The notes under the pieces are model-generated. The model made no database searches, was not told where the DNA came from, and was given only the letters and a program-made list of their open reading frames with translations. DNA of 64,000 nt from SPDF01 sp963812085 (GTDB taxonomy: Bacteria; Gemmatimonadota; Gemmatimonadetes; Gemmatimonadales; GWC2-71-9): assembly GCA_963812085.1 (NCBI GenBank), contig CAWETL010000004.1, forward strand, positions 62,001-126,000, written 5' to 3'. Position 1 is the first letter of the stretch; the number at the start of each line of letters is the position of its first letter. A program made the position numbers and the translations under genes. Shown one piece after another: positions 7,273 through 14,835 of this stretch.

Positions 7273-9243
7273 ATGCTGTTCTTCCTCGCCGCGCTGCTGC
7301 AGCAGACCCCGGCGCCGACCCCCGTCGCCTCCGTCGTCGTCCGGCCCGCGGACGCCGCGGTCACCGTCGGCGACACGATCCGTCTCGTCGCCGAGGCCTT
7401 CGACTCCGCCGGCCGCTCCATGGGCGACGTGCGCGTCCGCTGGTTCCAGTCGGGCGGGCACTTCGAGGGGACGGTGGACTCGACGGGCCTCGCGACCGCC
7501 GGGGCGGTCGGTGCGCTCCGCGTGACGGCGCTGGTCTCCCCGCAGGGAGGCGGGCGCTCCAAGCCGGGCTTCGCCACGGTCACCATCGTGCCCGGCCCCG
7601 CCGCCGCCATCGCGCTCGAGCCGGCGCCGCGGCGGATGTACGTCGGGCAGTCGGTGGCGGTCGCCGCCACGGTCACCTCCGCCAGCGGCGACCGCCGGCC
7701 CGATCCCGTCACCTGGACCGCCGATCAGCCCGGGATCGTCGGGGCCTCCCGCACCGGCGTGCTGACGGCGGTCCGCCCCGGGCGGGCCGTCGTGACCGCG
7801 CGCGCGGGGCAGGCCAGCGCCACGCTGCAGGTCACGGTCGCGCCTAATCCCGTCGCGAGTGTGGAGGTCCGTCCCGCCGCCACCACCGCCCGGACCGGCG
7901 ACGTCGTCCGGTTGGCCTTCGAGGCCCGCGACCGCGCCGGGTCGGCCGTACCGGACGCCGCGCCGGAGTGGATGGTGAGCCCGGGCTCCGCGCGGATCGA
8001 TCTCGACGGCGCCTTCGTGGCGAGCGAAGTGGGCACCTACCGCGTCGTGGGGGCGTTCGCCGGCCGGTCGGCCACCGCCACGGTGACGGTGGTGCCCCGG
8101 GACGTGGTGCGCCCCACCACCCTGGTCGGCCGCGCGCCCGTCAAGGGTTTCGCCTCGATGGAGTTCTGGCTCCACCCCGACGGCAGGCACGGCTACCTCT
8201 CCACCCTCGGCGACCGGCTCTATGCCATCGACCTGACGGACCCCGCCGCGCCGGTGATCACCGACTCCGTCATGGTGGACGCCCGCGCGGTCAACGACAT
8301 CATGACCACCGAGGACGGGCGCTACGGAGTCATGACCCGCGAGGGCGCCTCCACGCGGAAGAACGGCATCGTGATCCTCTCCTTCGAGGATCCGGCGCAC
8401 CCGAAGGCGATCTCGGAGTTCACCGAGACCGTCAGCGGCGGCGTCCACAGCACGTTCATCTACCGCGGGTACGTGTACCTCACCGACGACGCCACCGGCT
8501 CGATGCGCGTCATCGACATCCGGGATCCGATGGCGCCGAAGCAGGTGGCGCGCTGGGAGACGCCGCGCAGCGCCGCCGGCCGCATGCTGCACGACATCGA
8601 CGTGCAGGACGGGCTGGCGTACCTCAGCTACTGGAACGACGGCCTGGTCATCCTCGACGTCGGCAACGGCATGCGCGGCGGCAGCCCCGAGAATCCGCAG
8701 TTCGTCTCGCAGTTCAAGTACGACCTCGAGGCGCTGTACCGCGACGTGGCGGCCGTGGGCGGCCCCGGGTTCATCCGCGGCACCCACACCGCCTGGCGGA
8801 GCGGCCGGTACGTCTTCGTGGGCGACGAGGTCTTCGCGGCCCAGCCCCAGGTGACCGCCGGGCCGAGCCTCATCGGCCTCGGGCGGGCCTACGGCCGGCT
8901 GCACGTGCTGGACGTTTCCGACATCACGAAGCCGCGCGAGGTGGCCTGGTACGAGCCGAAGGACGGCGGGACGCACAACGTGTGGGTGGCGGGGGACACG
9001 CTCTACCTGGGGGACTACCAGGGCGGCCTCCGGGTGCTCGACGTCAGCGGCGAGCTTCGCGGCGACCTGCTGGCCCAGGACCGCGAGATCGCGCACGTCT
9101 ACACCGGCGACGCCAAGGGGAACTTCCCCAACGCCGCGATGGCCTGGGGGGCGATCTACCGCGATGGCCGGATCTACGTGCCGGACGTCTTTTCCGGGCT
9201 GTGGGTGGTCAAGGTGGAACCCAGGAACGAGTTGACGCCCTAG
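7273..9243 (+). CDS. Secreted Ig-like (BIG2) / LVIVD beta-propeller protein
   Basis: A 656-residue exported protein. The start is ATG 7273 with GGAG seven bases upstream; the first residues (LFFLAALLQQ) form a short signal sequence. Three Ig-like modules follow, each opening like VASVVVRPADAAVTVGDT or IALEPAPRRMYVGQSV, at about 15-110, 110-195 and 195-280. The rest is an LVIVD-type propeller with repeats such as LYAIDLTDPAAPVITDS, MRVIDIRDPMAPKQVARW and LHVLDVSDITKPREVAWY. LVIVD proteins are surface or periplasmic, with mostly unknown ligands. BIG2 modules usually act as spacers or adhesion units. An adhesive or surface-display role is inference. Confidence 0.9.
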   Translation: MLFFLAALLQQTPAPTPVASVVVRPADAAVTVGDTIRLVAEAFDSAGRSMGDVRVRWFQSGGHFEGTVDSTGLATAGAVGALRVTALVSPQGGGRSKPGFATVTIVPGPAAAIALEPAPRRMYVGQSVAVAATVTSASGDRRPDPVTWTADQPGIVGASRTGVLTAVRPGRAVVTARAGQASATLQVTVAPNPVASVEVRPAATTARTGDVVRLAFEARDRAGSAVPDAAPEWMVSPGSARIDLDGAFVASEVGTYRVVGAFAGRSATATVTVVPRDVVRPTTLVGRAPVKGFASMEFWLHPDGRHGYLSTLGDRLYAIDLTDPAAPVITDSVMVDARAVNDIMTTEDGRYGVMTREGASTRKNGIVILSFEDPAHPKAISEFTETVSGGVHSTFIYRGYVYLTDDATGSMRVIDIRDPMAPKQVARWETPRSAAGRMLHDIDVQDGLAYLSYWNDGLVILDVGNGMRGGSPENPQFVSQFKYDLEALYRDVAAVGGPGFIRGTHTAWRSGRYVFVGDEVFAAQPQVTAGPSLIGLGRAYGRLHVLDVSDITKPREVAWYEPKDGGTHNVWVAGDTLYLGDYQGGLRVLDVSGELRGDLLAQDREIAHVYTGDAKGNFPNAAMAWGAIYRDGRIYVPDVFSGLWVVKVEPRNELTP

Positions 9244-9255
9244 CCGGCCGCCGAG

Positions 9256-9284
9256 TGGCCGCATCCCCGGCGTCCGTCTATCTT
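9256..9284 (+). promoter_or_regulatory. Putative promoter, near-leaderless
   Basis: TGGCCG (9256-9261) and TATCTT (9279-9284) are separated by 17 bases. The -10 ends only nine bases before the ATG at 9294, and there is no Shine-Dalgarno, so the transcript would carry almost no leader. The same TANNTT pattern appears upstream of several other genes in the window. Confidence 0.45.
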
Positions 9285-9293
9285 TCGTCCCCT

Positions 9294-9905
9294 ATGACTA
9301 CGACCCAGAACCTCCTGGTCCGCACCTTCAACGACCGGGGCGAGGGCCTCGCCCACTTCATGCTCCGCGCCGGCGAAGCGCCGCGGTTCATCGCGACCGA
9401 TGACCAGGCCGGTTGCCCGATGGAAACCGCCCTCGCCGCGCTGGAGTGGACTCGCGTCGTCGGCATCCTCCGGGACGACGACCAGCTCCACGCCGGCCGG
9501 CTGACGAGCGAGACCGCCGCCGCCGTCGTGGAGCGGAAGACCGACCAGGGCCGCCAGTTCGTGTACCTTGGGCCCCGGCTCGATGCCCCGCCGATGGACG
9601 TCTTCGAGGGCGCGGTGCTGTACGACGAACCAGGCGTGAAGGCGGTGGAATTTTCCCAGCGGGCCCATGCCTTGGCGCATTTCCTCCGCGCCACCGCCGG
9701 GGCCGGGGCGCTGATGGCCCTGCTCAGTCGCCGCGCCCCCGAAGTCCGTCACCTGCGGCGCTGGCTCGGCCCGATCCTCCAGGAACTGGACGCCCCCCGC
9801 CCCCTCCTCGCCGGATGGTTCGCCGCCACCGCCGCCGGGTGCCTCTTCGCGTACCCCGAGGGCGAGGCCGTCTCCCGGTACATCGAAGTGGGGCTCGACC
9901 CATGA
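9294..9905 (+). CDS. Hypothetical protein, possibly cytoplasmic
   Basis: A 203-residue protein with no signal peptide or membrane segment and no recognised family. It begins MTTTQNLLVRTFNDRGEG. It has a mixed alpha/beta central part (AGRLTSETAAAVVERK, FVYLGPRLDAPPMDVFEG) and a more helical C-terminal part (HALAHFLRATAGAGALMALL). The start is chosen because it follows a promoter-like TATCTT by nine bases. The stop overlaps the next gene's ATG (ATGA), so they form a two-gene operon. Confidence 0.75.
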   Translation: MTTTQNLLVRTFNDRGEGLAHFMLRAGEAPRFIATDDQAGCPMETALAALEWTRVVGILRDDDQLHAGRLTSETAAAVVERKTDQGRQFVYLGPRLDAPPMDVFEGAVLYDEPGVKAVEFSQRAHALAHFLRATAGAGALMALLSRRAPEVRHLRRWLGPILQELDAPRPLLAGWFAATAAGCLFAYPEGEAVSRYIEVGLDP

Positions 9906-10450
9906 TGCGCCGGGTCCTGCTCGCCGCCGGCCTGCTCTGCGCCGCCGGCCCGCTCGCCGCACAGAACATCTACCCGGCCGATACCGCCCTCGACGCGGAC
10001 CACGCCGCGCAGCGCGACGTCTTCGTCGTGCTCCGCGACTCCACCTCGAGCATCAGCGCCGCCTCGGCGCGGCTGATGACCGAAATGGGCCCGACCGCGT
10101 CGCTGCCCTGGCTCCAGGCGCGAGCGCGGGGAGTGGCGCAGGCCTGTGCGCGCTCCGTGGCTCCGCTCGCCCAGGCGAAGTCGGTGGTGAGCGAGGCCGA
10201 CTGGCTCAAGCCCTATCAGATGAAGCCGCGGGCCGAGCTCCTCAAGGCCATGGACGCCTTCAATCCGCAGCTCGCCGCGTGCACGAAACAGTGGACCGCC
10301 ATGGCGGCCGACACCAGCCAGACCCGGCTTCGGAACAACGCGCCGCACGCGATGAGCGTGCTGGAGTCCCAGGTCACCGACTTCAACCGGGCGGCCCAGC
10401 TCTACCTGCAGTACATCTCCGTCAAGCTGCCCCTCCCGAAGGTCAAGTGA
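9902..10450 (+). CDS. Exported hypothetical protein
   Basis: A 182-residue protein with a clear signal peptide: MMRR, a hydrophobic core (VLLAAGLLCAAG) and a PLAAQN cleavage site. The mature part is rich in Ala, Gln and hydrophobics and mostly helical (SASARLMTEMG, RAELLKAMDAFNPQLAAC, NRAAQLYLQYIS), with two cysteines. No family is recognised. It is translationally coupled to the upstream gene through ATGA and followed 13 bases later by a strong terminator hairpin. Confidence 0.8.
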   Translation: MMRRVLLAAGLLCAAGPLAAQNIYPADTALDADHAAQRDVFVVLRDSTSSISAASARLMTEMGPTASLPWLQARARGVAQACARSVAPLAQAKSVVSEADWLKPYQMKPRAELLKAMDAFNPQLAACTKQWTAMAADTSQTRLRNNAPHAMSVLESQVTDFNRAAQLYLQYISVKLPLPKVK

Positions 10451-10463
10451 CCTGATCCGCGCT

Positions 10464-10493
10464 CCCCACCCCCGGAATGGGGGGTGGGGATTT
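10464..10493 (+). terminator. Intrinsic terminator
   Basis: A ten-base stem CCCCACCCCC / GGGGGTGGGG (10464-10473 and 10480-10489) with a GGAATG loop is followed by ATTTG. It closes the two-gene operon ending at 10450. Confidence 0.8.
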
Positions 10494-10602
10494 GTGGATA
10501 CACATTTCCACATCGAGTGGACAGACCCGTTACCATCCGTGCCAGACGGGGTTTGCGCGTCCACAACTTGACCACTCGAATCGTCGTAACCCGAATAAAT
10601 AC

Positions 10603-10636
10603 AGGCACTTGCGTGCCTTGTGCCCCACCCTAGATT
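10603..10636 (+). promoter_or_regulatory. Promoter with palindromic operator over the -35 box
   Basis: TTGCGT (10609-10614) and TAGATT (10631-10636) are separated by 16 bases. An AT-rich stretch (GAATAAATA) lies just upstream and could act as an UP element. The perfect palindrome AGGCAC-TTGC-GTGCCT (10603-10618) covers the -35 hexamer, which is where a repressor or activator dimer would bind. No gene starts within 380 bases downstream on this strand, so the promoter would drive a non-coding transcript. Confidence 0.55.
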
Positions 10637-10642
10637 TGGGGG

Positions 10643-10990
10643 ACCATTCTGGCAGAATTCGCGCAGGGCCAAGTGTCCTGGCGGGTCCGGCGGGGTGGGT
10701 TCGGACCGGAGGCGCGGGGGAGGGAACCAGCACCGAAGGGTGCGGTAACCGATGATCCCGAATCCTGACCGGCCGGACAAGGCGGAGCCAGTCGCGTGCT
10801 CTGCCCACCCCGATCTGGCGCCTCGGGGTGCCGTGCGAAGGGCTGGTCCGCGACCCGGCCCGAATCGCAGCGCTCGCAACGACGGTCCCCGCAGGAGCCT
10901 GCTCCGGCACGGGACCGCAACGTGAGGCCTCGGCTTCACGGGTCCTTGTGGGAGGCGGCCGCCCGGCGAAGAACCGGGCGGCCGCCTCTG
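10643..10990 (+). ncRNA. Candidate structured non-coding RNA of about 350 nt
   Basis: The interval has a promoter at its 5' end and a 14-base terminator stem at its 3' end, and none of its open frames looks like a protein. Several strong local hairpins are visible: GGTCCG/CGGACC around 10690-10710, GCACC-GAAG-GGTGC around 10728-10741, CACCCCGA/TCGGGGTG around 10805-10830, GCAGG-AG-CCTGC (10891-10902), and CGTGAGGC/GCTTCACG (10921-10940). GGGGACC (10639-10645) can pair with GGTCCCC (10884-10890), partly depending on the exact start site. Known landmarks of tmRNA, RNase P RNA and SRP RNA were looked for and not found. The class is unknown and the RNA is unproven. Confidence 0.45.
10953..10987 (+). 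terminator. GC-rich terminator hairpin
   Basis: A perfect 14-base stem AGGCGGCCGCCCGG / CCGGGCGGCCGCCT with a seven-base CGAAGAA loop, followed by CTGCATTTG. It lies 29 bases from the 3' end of the convergent HD-domain gene and could end both that mRNA and the putative plus-strand RNA. Confidence 0.7.
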
Positions 10991-11016
10991 CATTTGGGGA
11001 ACGTCCCGCCGGCACC

Positions 11017-11994
11017 TCAGCTCCCCCAGTCGCTCCGGCCGCGGTAGGCGCGGCGGCGGTCCAGCTGCCAGATCGTGCGGGCGCTCACCAGCGATCCTGC
11101 CTCGAAGTGGTCGGGGTCCGCCAGCGCGTCGGCCATGCTCGCGGTCTTGGCGCTGGCGTTGTCGGCATAGTGCAGCACCTCGGCCTCGAGCGTCATCGGC
11201 GGCACCGCGGCGCCGTATTCGAGGCGGCCGTGGTGCGAGAGCACGAGGTGGAGCAGGATGGCCAGCTCCTGCTCCGTGCACGGCATCGGGTCGGCCTCCC
11301 GGACGCGGCGGTCGAGCATCATCGCGCCCAGCACCACGTGGCCGTGCAGCGTGCCCGCGTCGGTGCTCTCGAAGAGTCCGCCTTCCCATCGATAGGCCTC
11401 GAGCTTGCCGATGTCGTGCAAGAGCACGCCGGCCAGCACCAGGTCGGCCTCCGCGCGGGCAACCCGGGCGATCGCGCGGGCGATGCTGGCCACCTCCACC
11501 GTGTGCTTGAGGAGGCCGCCCAGCATGGCGTGATGCCCGCCCAGGCTGGCGGGACAGGCTTCGTAGCGCGCCCGGAAGTCGTCGTCGTCGTAGAACATGG
11601 TGAGCGTGGCCGCCAGCCGCGGCCGGACGATCTCCGCCCGCCATCCGTCGAGGGTCTTCCAGTAGGGGGTGGCATCGCCGACCGAGGGGACCAGCCCGCG
11701 CAGGTCCACGCTGCCCTTGGGGAGCGGGCGCAGCGACGAGACCTTGAGCTGCCGCTGCCCCCGGTAGAGCGCCACCTCGCCGATGACCTGCGCCACGTCG
11801 CCGCGCGCAAGGCCCGCGATCCTGGCCTGGTCCTCCTGCCAGAACGGGGCGCTCGGCAGCCGGCCGCTGGCGTTGGCGAAGGTGAGCACGGTGTGGGGCG
11901 TGTCTCCTCCGCGGCGCTCGACCTCGAGCACCAGGAGGGGGTCCTGCACCCGCTGTCCGGGCTCGAGCCGGGAGAGGTCGGTGGGGGCGGTCAT
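11017..11994 (-). CDS. OB-fold/HD-domain 3'-5' exoribonuclease-like protein (YhaM family)
   Basis: A 325-residue protein starting at ATG 11994. The first 95 residues form an OB fold (VQDPLLVLEVERR, VAQVIGEVALYRGQRQLKV). The C-terminal HD domain has the metal-binding set in order: H of LLKHTVEVA, HD of LLHDIGKLEAYRW, H of HGHVVLGAMM, HH of LVLSHHGRLE and D of LHYADNASA. This order and length match YhaM-type 3'-5' exonucleases acting on RNA or single-stranded DNA in the cytoplasm. A TACTAT -10-like element lies upstream on the minus strand (12035-12030). It is divergent from the small HTH regulator. Confidence 0.9.
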   Translation of the reverse strand: MTAPTDLSRLEPGQRVQDPLLVLEVERRGGDTPHTVLTFANASGRLPSAPFWQEDQARIAGLARGDVAQVIGEVALYRGQRQLKVSSLRPLPKGSVDLRGLVPSVGDATPYWKTLDGWRAEIVRPRLAATLTMFYDDDDFRARYEACPASLGGHHAMLGGLLKHTVEVASIARAIARVARAEADLVLAGVLLHDIGKLEAYRWEGGLFESTDAGTLHGHVVLGAMMLDRRVREADPMPCTEQELAILLHLVLSHHGRLEYGAAVPPMTLEAEVLHYADNASAKTASMADALADPDHFEAGSLVSARTIWQLDRRRAYRGRSDWGS

Positions 11995-12069
11995 GCGACG
12001 GGTTCGCTCACGGATCGGGAATCCCTGCAATAGTAACAGCGTGCGGAGACGGATTCGCCGGCGCCCTCC

Positions 12070-12097
12070 TTGCCCCGGGTCGGTCGCGGCGTAGTTT
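12070..12097 (+). promoter_or_regulatory. Promoter for the small HTH regulator, near-leaderless
   Basis: TTGCCC (12070-12075) and TAGTTT (12092-12097) with a 16-base spacer. The ATG at 12106 comes eight bases after the -10, so transcription would start at or next to the start codon. No Shine-Dalgarno is present. Confidence 0.55.
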
Positions 12098-12105
12098 CTC
12101 CCCCT

Positions 12106-12507
12106 ATGGACCCCCTGCACCTGCTCGTGGTGACGATGGACACGGGCCGCCGCGACGCGCTCGGGCGCGCGCTCTCCGCCCTCGGACCGCCTGCCGTGAC
12201 CGCCGCCACCGGCGCGGAGGCCGCCGCGGCGCTCGGGGTGCCGGGGCTCGACGCCATCGTGGTGGACCTCGCGCTTCCCGGGCTCGACGCGGCGGCGCTC
12301 CGCCGCTCCCTGACCCCCTCGGTGCCGGTGCCGCCCGATTCCCTGGCCGATGCCGAGCGCAGGCACATTGCGCTCACGTTGGGCCACACCCGCGGCAACA
12401 AGCGGCAGGCGGCGCTGCTCCTGGGTATTTCCCGCTCGACCCTCCTGCACAAGATCCGTCGCTACGGGTTGACCGCGGTGGCCACCCGCGTCCGCTCGAC
12501 CGATTAG
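12106..12507 (+). CDS. Degenerate receiver plus Fis-type HTH regulator
   Basis: A 133-residue protein. Residues 5-65 look like a shortened receiver domain (LLVVTMDTGRR, then AIVVDLALPGLD, with an Asp where the phospho-acceptor should be). The usual N-terminal acidic pair and the C-terminal half with the conserved Thr and Lys are missing. Residues 83-125 are a Fis/NtrC-type helix-turn-helix (GNKRQAALLLGISRSTLLHKI), which should bind DNA as a dimer. It looks like a stripped-down NtrC-family regulator with no AAA+ domain. The target is unknown; it sits divergent to the HD nuclease. Confidence 0.8.
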   Translation: MDPLHLLVVTMDTGRRDALGRALSALGPPAVTAATGAEAAAALGVPGLDAIVVDLALPGLDAAALRRSLTPSVPVPPDSLADAERRHIALTLGHTRGNKRQAALLLGISRSTLLHKIRRYGLTAVATRVRSTD

Positions 12508-12607
12508 CGGGACGGGGTGGCCCGGAGTCAGGGCGACCTCCGGACCAGGCATCCGCCGTTGCCGTCTTCCGGCGGGCCTTCCCCTCCGCTTCCGCTCCGC
12601 TCACCGC

Positions 12608-13039
12608 TCACCGCTCGATGCGCACCCGTCCAAGGCGGGAAATTACGACCCGCCGGCTGGCGGATCCTTTCGTCAGGGTCCACGACGCGTTCGACAATCC
12701 CATCGAAATGCCGGTCGGGGAGAAGGTCAGCGTCCGCGCGGCGCCGGCCATTGCCACCAGGAGGGCGCCGGGTCCCGGCCGCGCCCAGCGGCGCTCCGGC
12801 CCCTCCGGGGTGAGCACCTCGAGCGTGAGGGAGTCGGCGTTCACCCGAAGCTGGGTGACGCGCGACTCCACCACCGCGGTGATGCGCGCGCGGGCGTGTG
12901 CCGCGGCGATCTCCCCGGCGGCCTGCTCCACGGCCACGGCATCGAGCGGCGCCGAGAGCTGCGGCGCCGCGATGCTGAGGGTCAGGCCCACGATCGCCAG
13001 GGTGACGACGATCTCGGGGAGGGTCATGCCGCGTGTCAT
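12608..13039 (-). CDS. Pseudopilin-like protein (GspH/FimT type)
   Basis: A 143-residue protein with a type IV prepilin signal: TRG followed by MTLPEIVVTLAIVGLTLSIA, with Glu at +5 of the mature chain as required for pilin assembly. The remainder is a short globular domain rich in beta strands (VTQLRVNADSLTLEVL, ASRRVVISRLGRVRIER), as in the minor pseudopilins GspH and FimT. It would be cleaved by a prepilin peptidase and join a type II secretion or type IV pilus tip. No other pilus gene is in the window, so it is an orphan here. Confidence 0.85.
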   Translation of the reverse strand: MTRGMTLPEIVVTLAIVGLTLSIAAPQLSAPLDAVAVEQAAGEIAAAHARARITAVVESRVTQLRVNADSLTLEVLTPEGPERRWARPGPGALLVAMAGAARTLTFSPTGISMGLSNASWTLTKGSASRRVVISRLGRVRIER

Positions 13040-13181
13040 GGGACAACGGTAGGGCGGGGGGCGCGGGCGCCGTCATCCTGCGGCGGCGGCCCGCATCAAA
13101 TCGTCGCGCGGGCACTTGCTCCCCTCCGGCGGCGGAGGCATACTAGCTTTCCTTCCCCGTACTCCCGAGGTCGCACCGCGC

Positions 13182-13586
13182 ATGAAGCCCCGCGTGCTGG
13201 TGGTTGACGACGAGCCGGCCATCGTCCACGCGGTCAGCCGCATCCTTCGGCGCGAGGGGATGGAGGTGGTCGCAGCCGGGACCGCCGAGGAGGCGCTGGC
13301 GGCGCTCGACGCGGCGCCGGTCCACGCGGTGCTGCTGGACTACCACCTGCCCGGCATGTCGGGTGCGGCGCTCGGCGCCGAAATCGTCCGGCGCTGGCCG
13401 GCCCTGGCCGGGCGCCTGGTGTTCGTGAGCGGCGATCCGGCCCTCACGCCCGACGCGCTGCCGTCCGCCTGCCGGGGCGCGCGCCTGATGCCGAAACCGT
13501 TCGACCTGCTCGAACTCGCCGCCGAGGTACGCGCGCTCCTCGCCATGCCGGACCTGCAACCGCCCTCACCCGGGACTGTCTCATGA
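13182..13586 (+). CDS. Single-domain response regulator
   Basis: A 134-residue receiver domain starting at ATG 13182. It has the acidic pair in VLVVDDEPA, phospho-acceptor Asp in AVLLDYHLPGMSG, Ser in LVFVSGDPA and Lys in RLMPKPFDL. No output domain is attached. The stop overlaps the next ATG (ATGA), so its output may be the MerR-type protein encoded next. CATACT (17 bases after TTGCTC) or TAGCTT (13144-13149) could be the -10. Confidence 0.92.
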   Translation: MKPRVLVVDDEPAIVHAVSRILRREGMEVVAAGTAEEALAALDAAPVHAVLLDYHLPGMSGAALGAEIVRRWPALAGRLVFVSGDPALTPDALPSACRGARLMPKPFDLLELAAEVRALLAMPDLQPPSPGTVS

Positions 13587-14239
13587 CGTTGCCCGCCGGC
13601 CTCGGCGCGCTTTCGCCCGCGGATCCGCTCACGGCGCTCCGGGCCTACCGTGCGCTGGCGCCGTGGAGCCTGCGCGACCTGGCCTCGCTCGCCGGCGCCC
13701 TCCTCGACGCCTCCAACATCGTCCCCGTCAACGCCGCGGCGCGGGCCCACCCCGGCGAGCGCACCATCCGGTTCTACGTGGCGCGCGGCCTGGTGAGCCC
13801 GCCGGAGGGACGGGGGACCGCGGCCACCTACGGCTATCGCCACCTCCTCCAGGTCCTGGCCATCAAGCTCCGCCAGATGGAGGGCGCCACGCTGGAATCG
13901 CTCGGCAAGGAGCTGTCGGAGCTCGCCGGCGACATGCTCGAGCGCCGGGTGGCGAGCGCGCTCGGCCCGGCGTTGCCGCTCCCGGAACGGGTGCTTGCCG
14001 GGCCGGCCACCCACACGCAGCGCGGGCGGGTCGCGCGCGCCGTGCAGTCCGCGCTCCCCGTGCCCGGCGCCGAGCCGCGGCCGTCCACCTGCCGGCGGAT
14101 TCCGTGCGGGACCGGCGCCGAACTGCTGGTGGACGAGCGCCACCCCGCGCTCCGTCCCCCGGGCGCGGAGGCCGCCTTGGCGCGCGAGATCGCGCGGCTC
14201 CTGGCCCAGGCGGGCGCCGCACCGCCGCACGAGTCCTGA
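13583..14239 (+). CDS. MerR-type HTH regulator
   Basis: A 218-residue protein with a central winged HTH of the MerR type: ERTIRFYVARGLVSPPEGRG, then ATYGYRHLLQVLAIKLRQ, at about residues 58-98. A coiled-coil-like helix follows (LESLGKELSELAGDMLERR). The N-terminal 55 residues are an unusual helical extension, and the C-terminal 90 residues are Pro/Ala/Arg-rich without a known effector domain. Coupling to a receiver gene suggests a split two-component output, which is inference. It converges on no gene and is followed 29 bases later by lemA. Confidence 0.82.
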   Translation: MTLPAGLGALSPADPLTALRAYRALAPWSLRDLASLAGALLDASNIVPVNAAARAHPGERTIRFYVARGLVSPPEGRGTAATYGYRHLLQVLAIKLRQMEGATLESLGKELSELAGDMLERRVASALGPALPLPERVLAGPATHTQRGRVARAVQSALPVPGAEPRPSTCRRIPCGTGAELLVDERHPALRPPGAEAALAREIARLLAQAGAAPPHES

Positions 14240-14268
14240 GTCCTCCTCCCCCTCCTCCGGAGTCCGGC

Positions 14269-14835
14269 ATGTTCATCTTCCTCATTGTCGTGGCGGTCGT
14301 GGCCCTCTGGATGGTCGGTGTCTACAACGGCCTCATCGGGCTGCGCAACCAGGCGCAGAACGCCTGGACCCAGATCGACGTGCAGCTCAAGCGCCGGCAC
14401 GACCTGATCCCGAATCTGGTCAACACCGTCAAGGGTGCCATGGAGTACGAGCGCGGCACGATGGAGGCGGTCATCGCCGCGCGGGCCAAGGCGATGGGGG
14501 CGCAGGGGGTGAAGGCGACGGCGGAGGCGGAGGGGCAGCTGACGCAGGCGCTCGGGAAGCTGGTGGCGCTGATGGAGAACTACCCCGACCTGAAGGCGTC
14601 GACCAACGTGCTGCAGCTGCAGGAGGAGCTCACCAGCACCGAGAACCGGATCGGGTTCGCGCGCCAGCAGTACAACGATTCCGCCACCGGGTACAACACC
14701 CGGCAACAGCAGTTCCCCGGCAGCCTGGTGGCTGGGGTGGCCGGCGCCAAGCCGGCGGACCTCTGGGTCATCGCGGACGCCGGCGAGCGCGCAGTTCCCA
14801 CGATCGACCTGTCCTCGCGCTCCCCCGGCGCGTGA
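14269..14835 (+). CDS. lemA: LemA family membrane protein
   Basis: A 188-residue protein with an N-terminal membrane anchor (FIFLIVVAVVALWMVGVY) and the LemA coiled-coil body: LRNQAQNAWTQIDVQLKRR, DLIPNLVNTVKG, and IGFARQQYNDSATGYNT near the C-terminus. The family is widespread and membrane-anchored, with its bulk on one face of the membrane. Its molecular role is unclear, but it is often encoded with M48 proteases, as here. The stop overlaps the protease start as GTGA. Confidence 0.94.
   Translation: MFIFLIVVAVVALWMVGVYNGLIGLRNQAQNAWTQIDVQLKRRHDLIPNLVNTVKGAMEYERGTMEAVIAARAKAMGAQGVKATAEAEGQLTQALGKLVALMENYPDLKASTNVLQLQEELTSTENRIGFARQQYNDSATGYNTRQQQFPGSLVAGVAGAKPADLWVIADAGERAVPTIDLSSRSPGA

Noticed and set aside
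10493..10501. TGTGGATAC, one mismatch from a DnaA box
   Set aside because: Only a single copy is present, with no AT-rich unwinding region and no dnaA, dnaN or gyrB genes nearby, so an origin is not supported.
10600..10625. A GGCAC...TTG pattern resembling a sigma-54 promoter
   Set aside because: The spacing between the GG and GC elements is wrong (nine bases after GGCAC instead of about five), and a sigma-70-like pair fits better.
10639..10990. tmRNA, RNase P RNA or SRP RNA in the gene-free interval
   Set aside because: There is no tRNA-like 3' end or tag-peptide frame, no GAGGAAAGTCC core and no SRP tetraloop/GGAAG motif. It is left as an unclassified RNA candidate.
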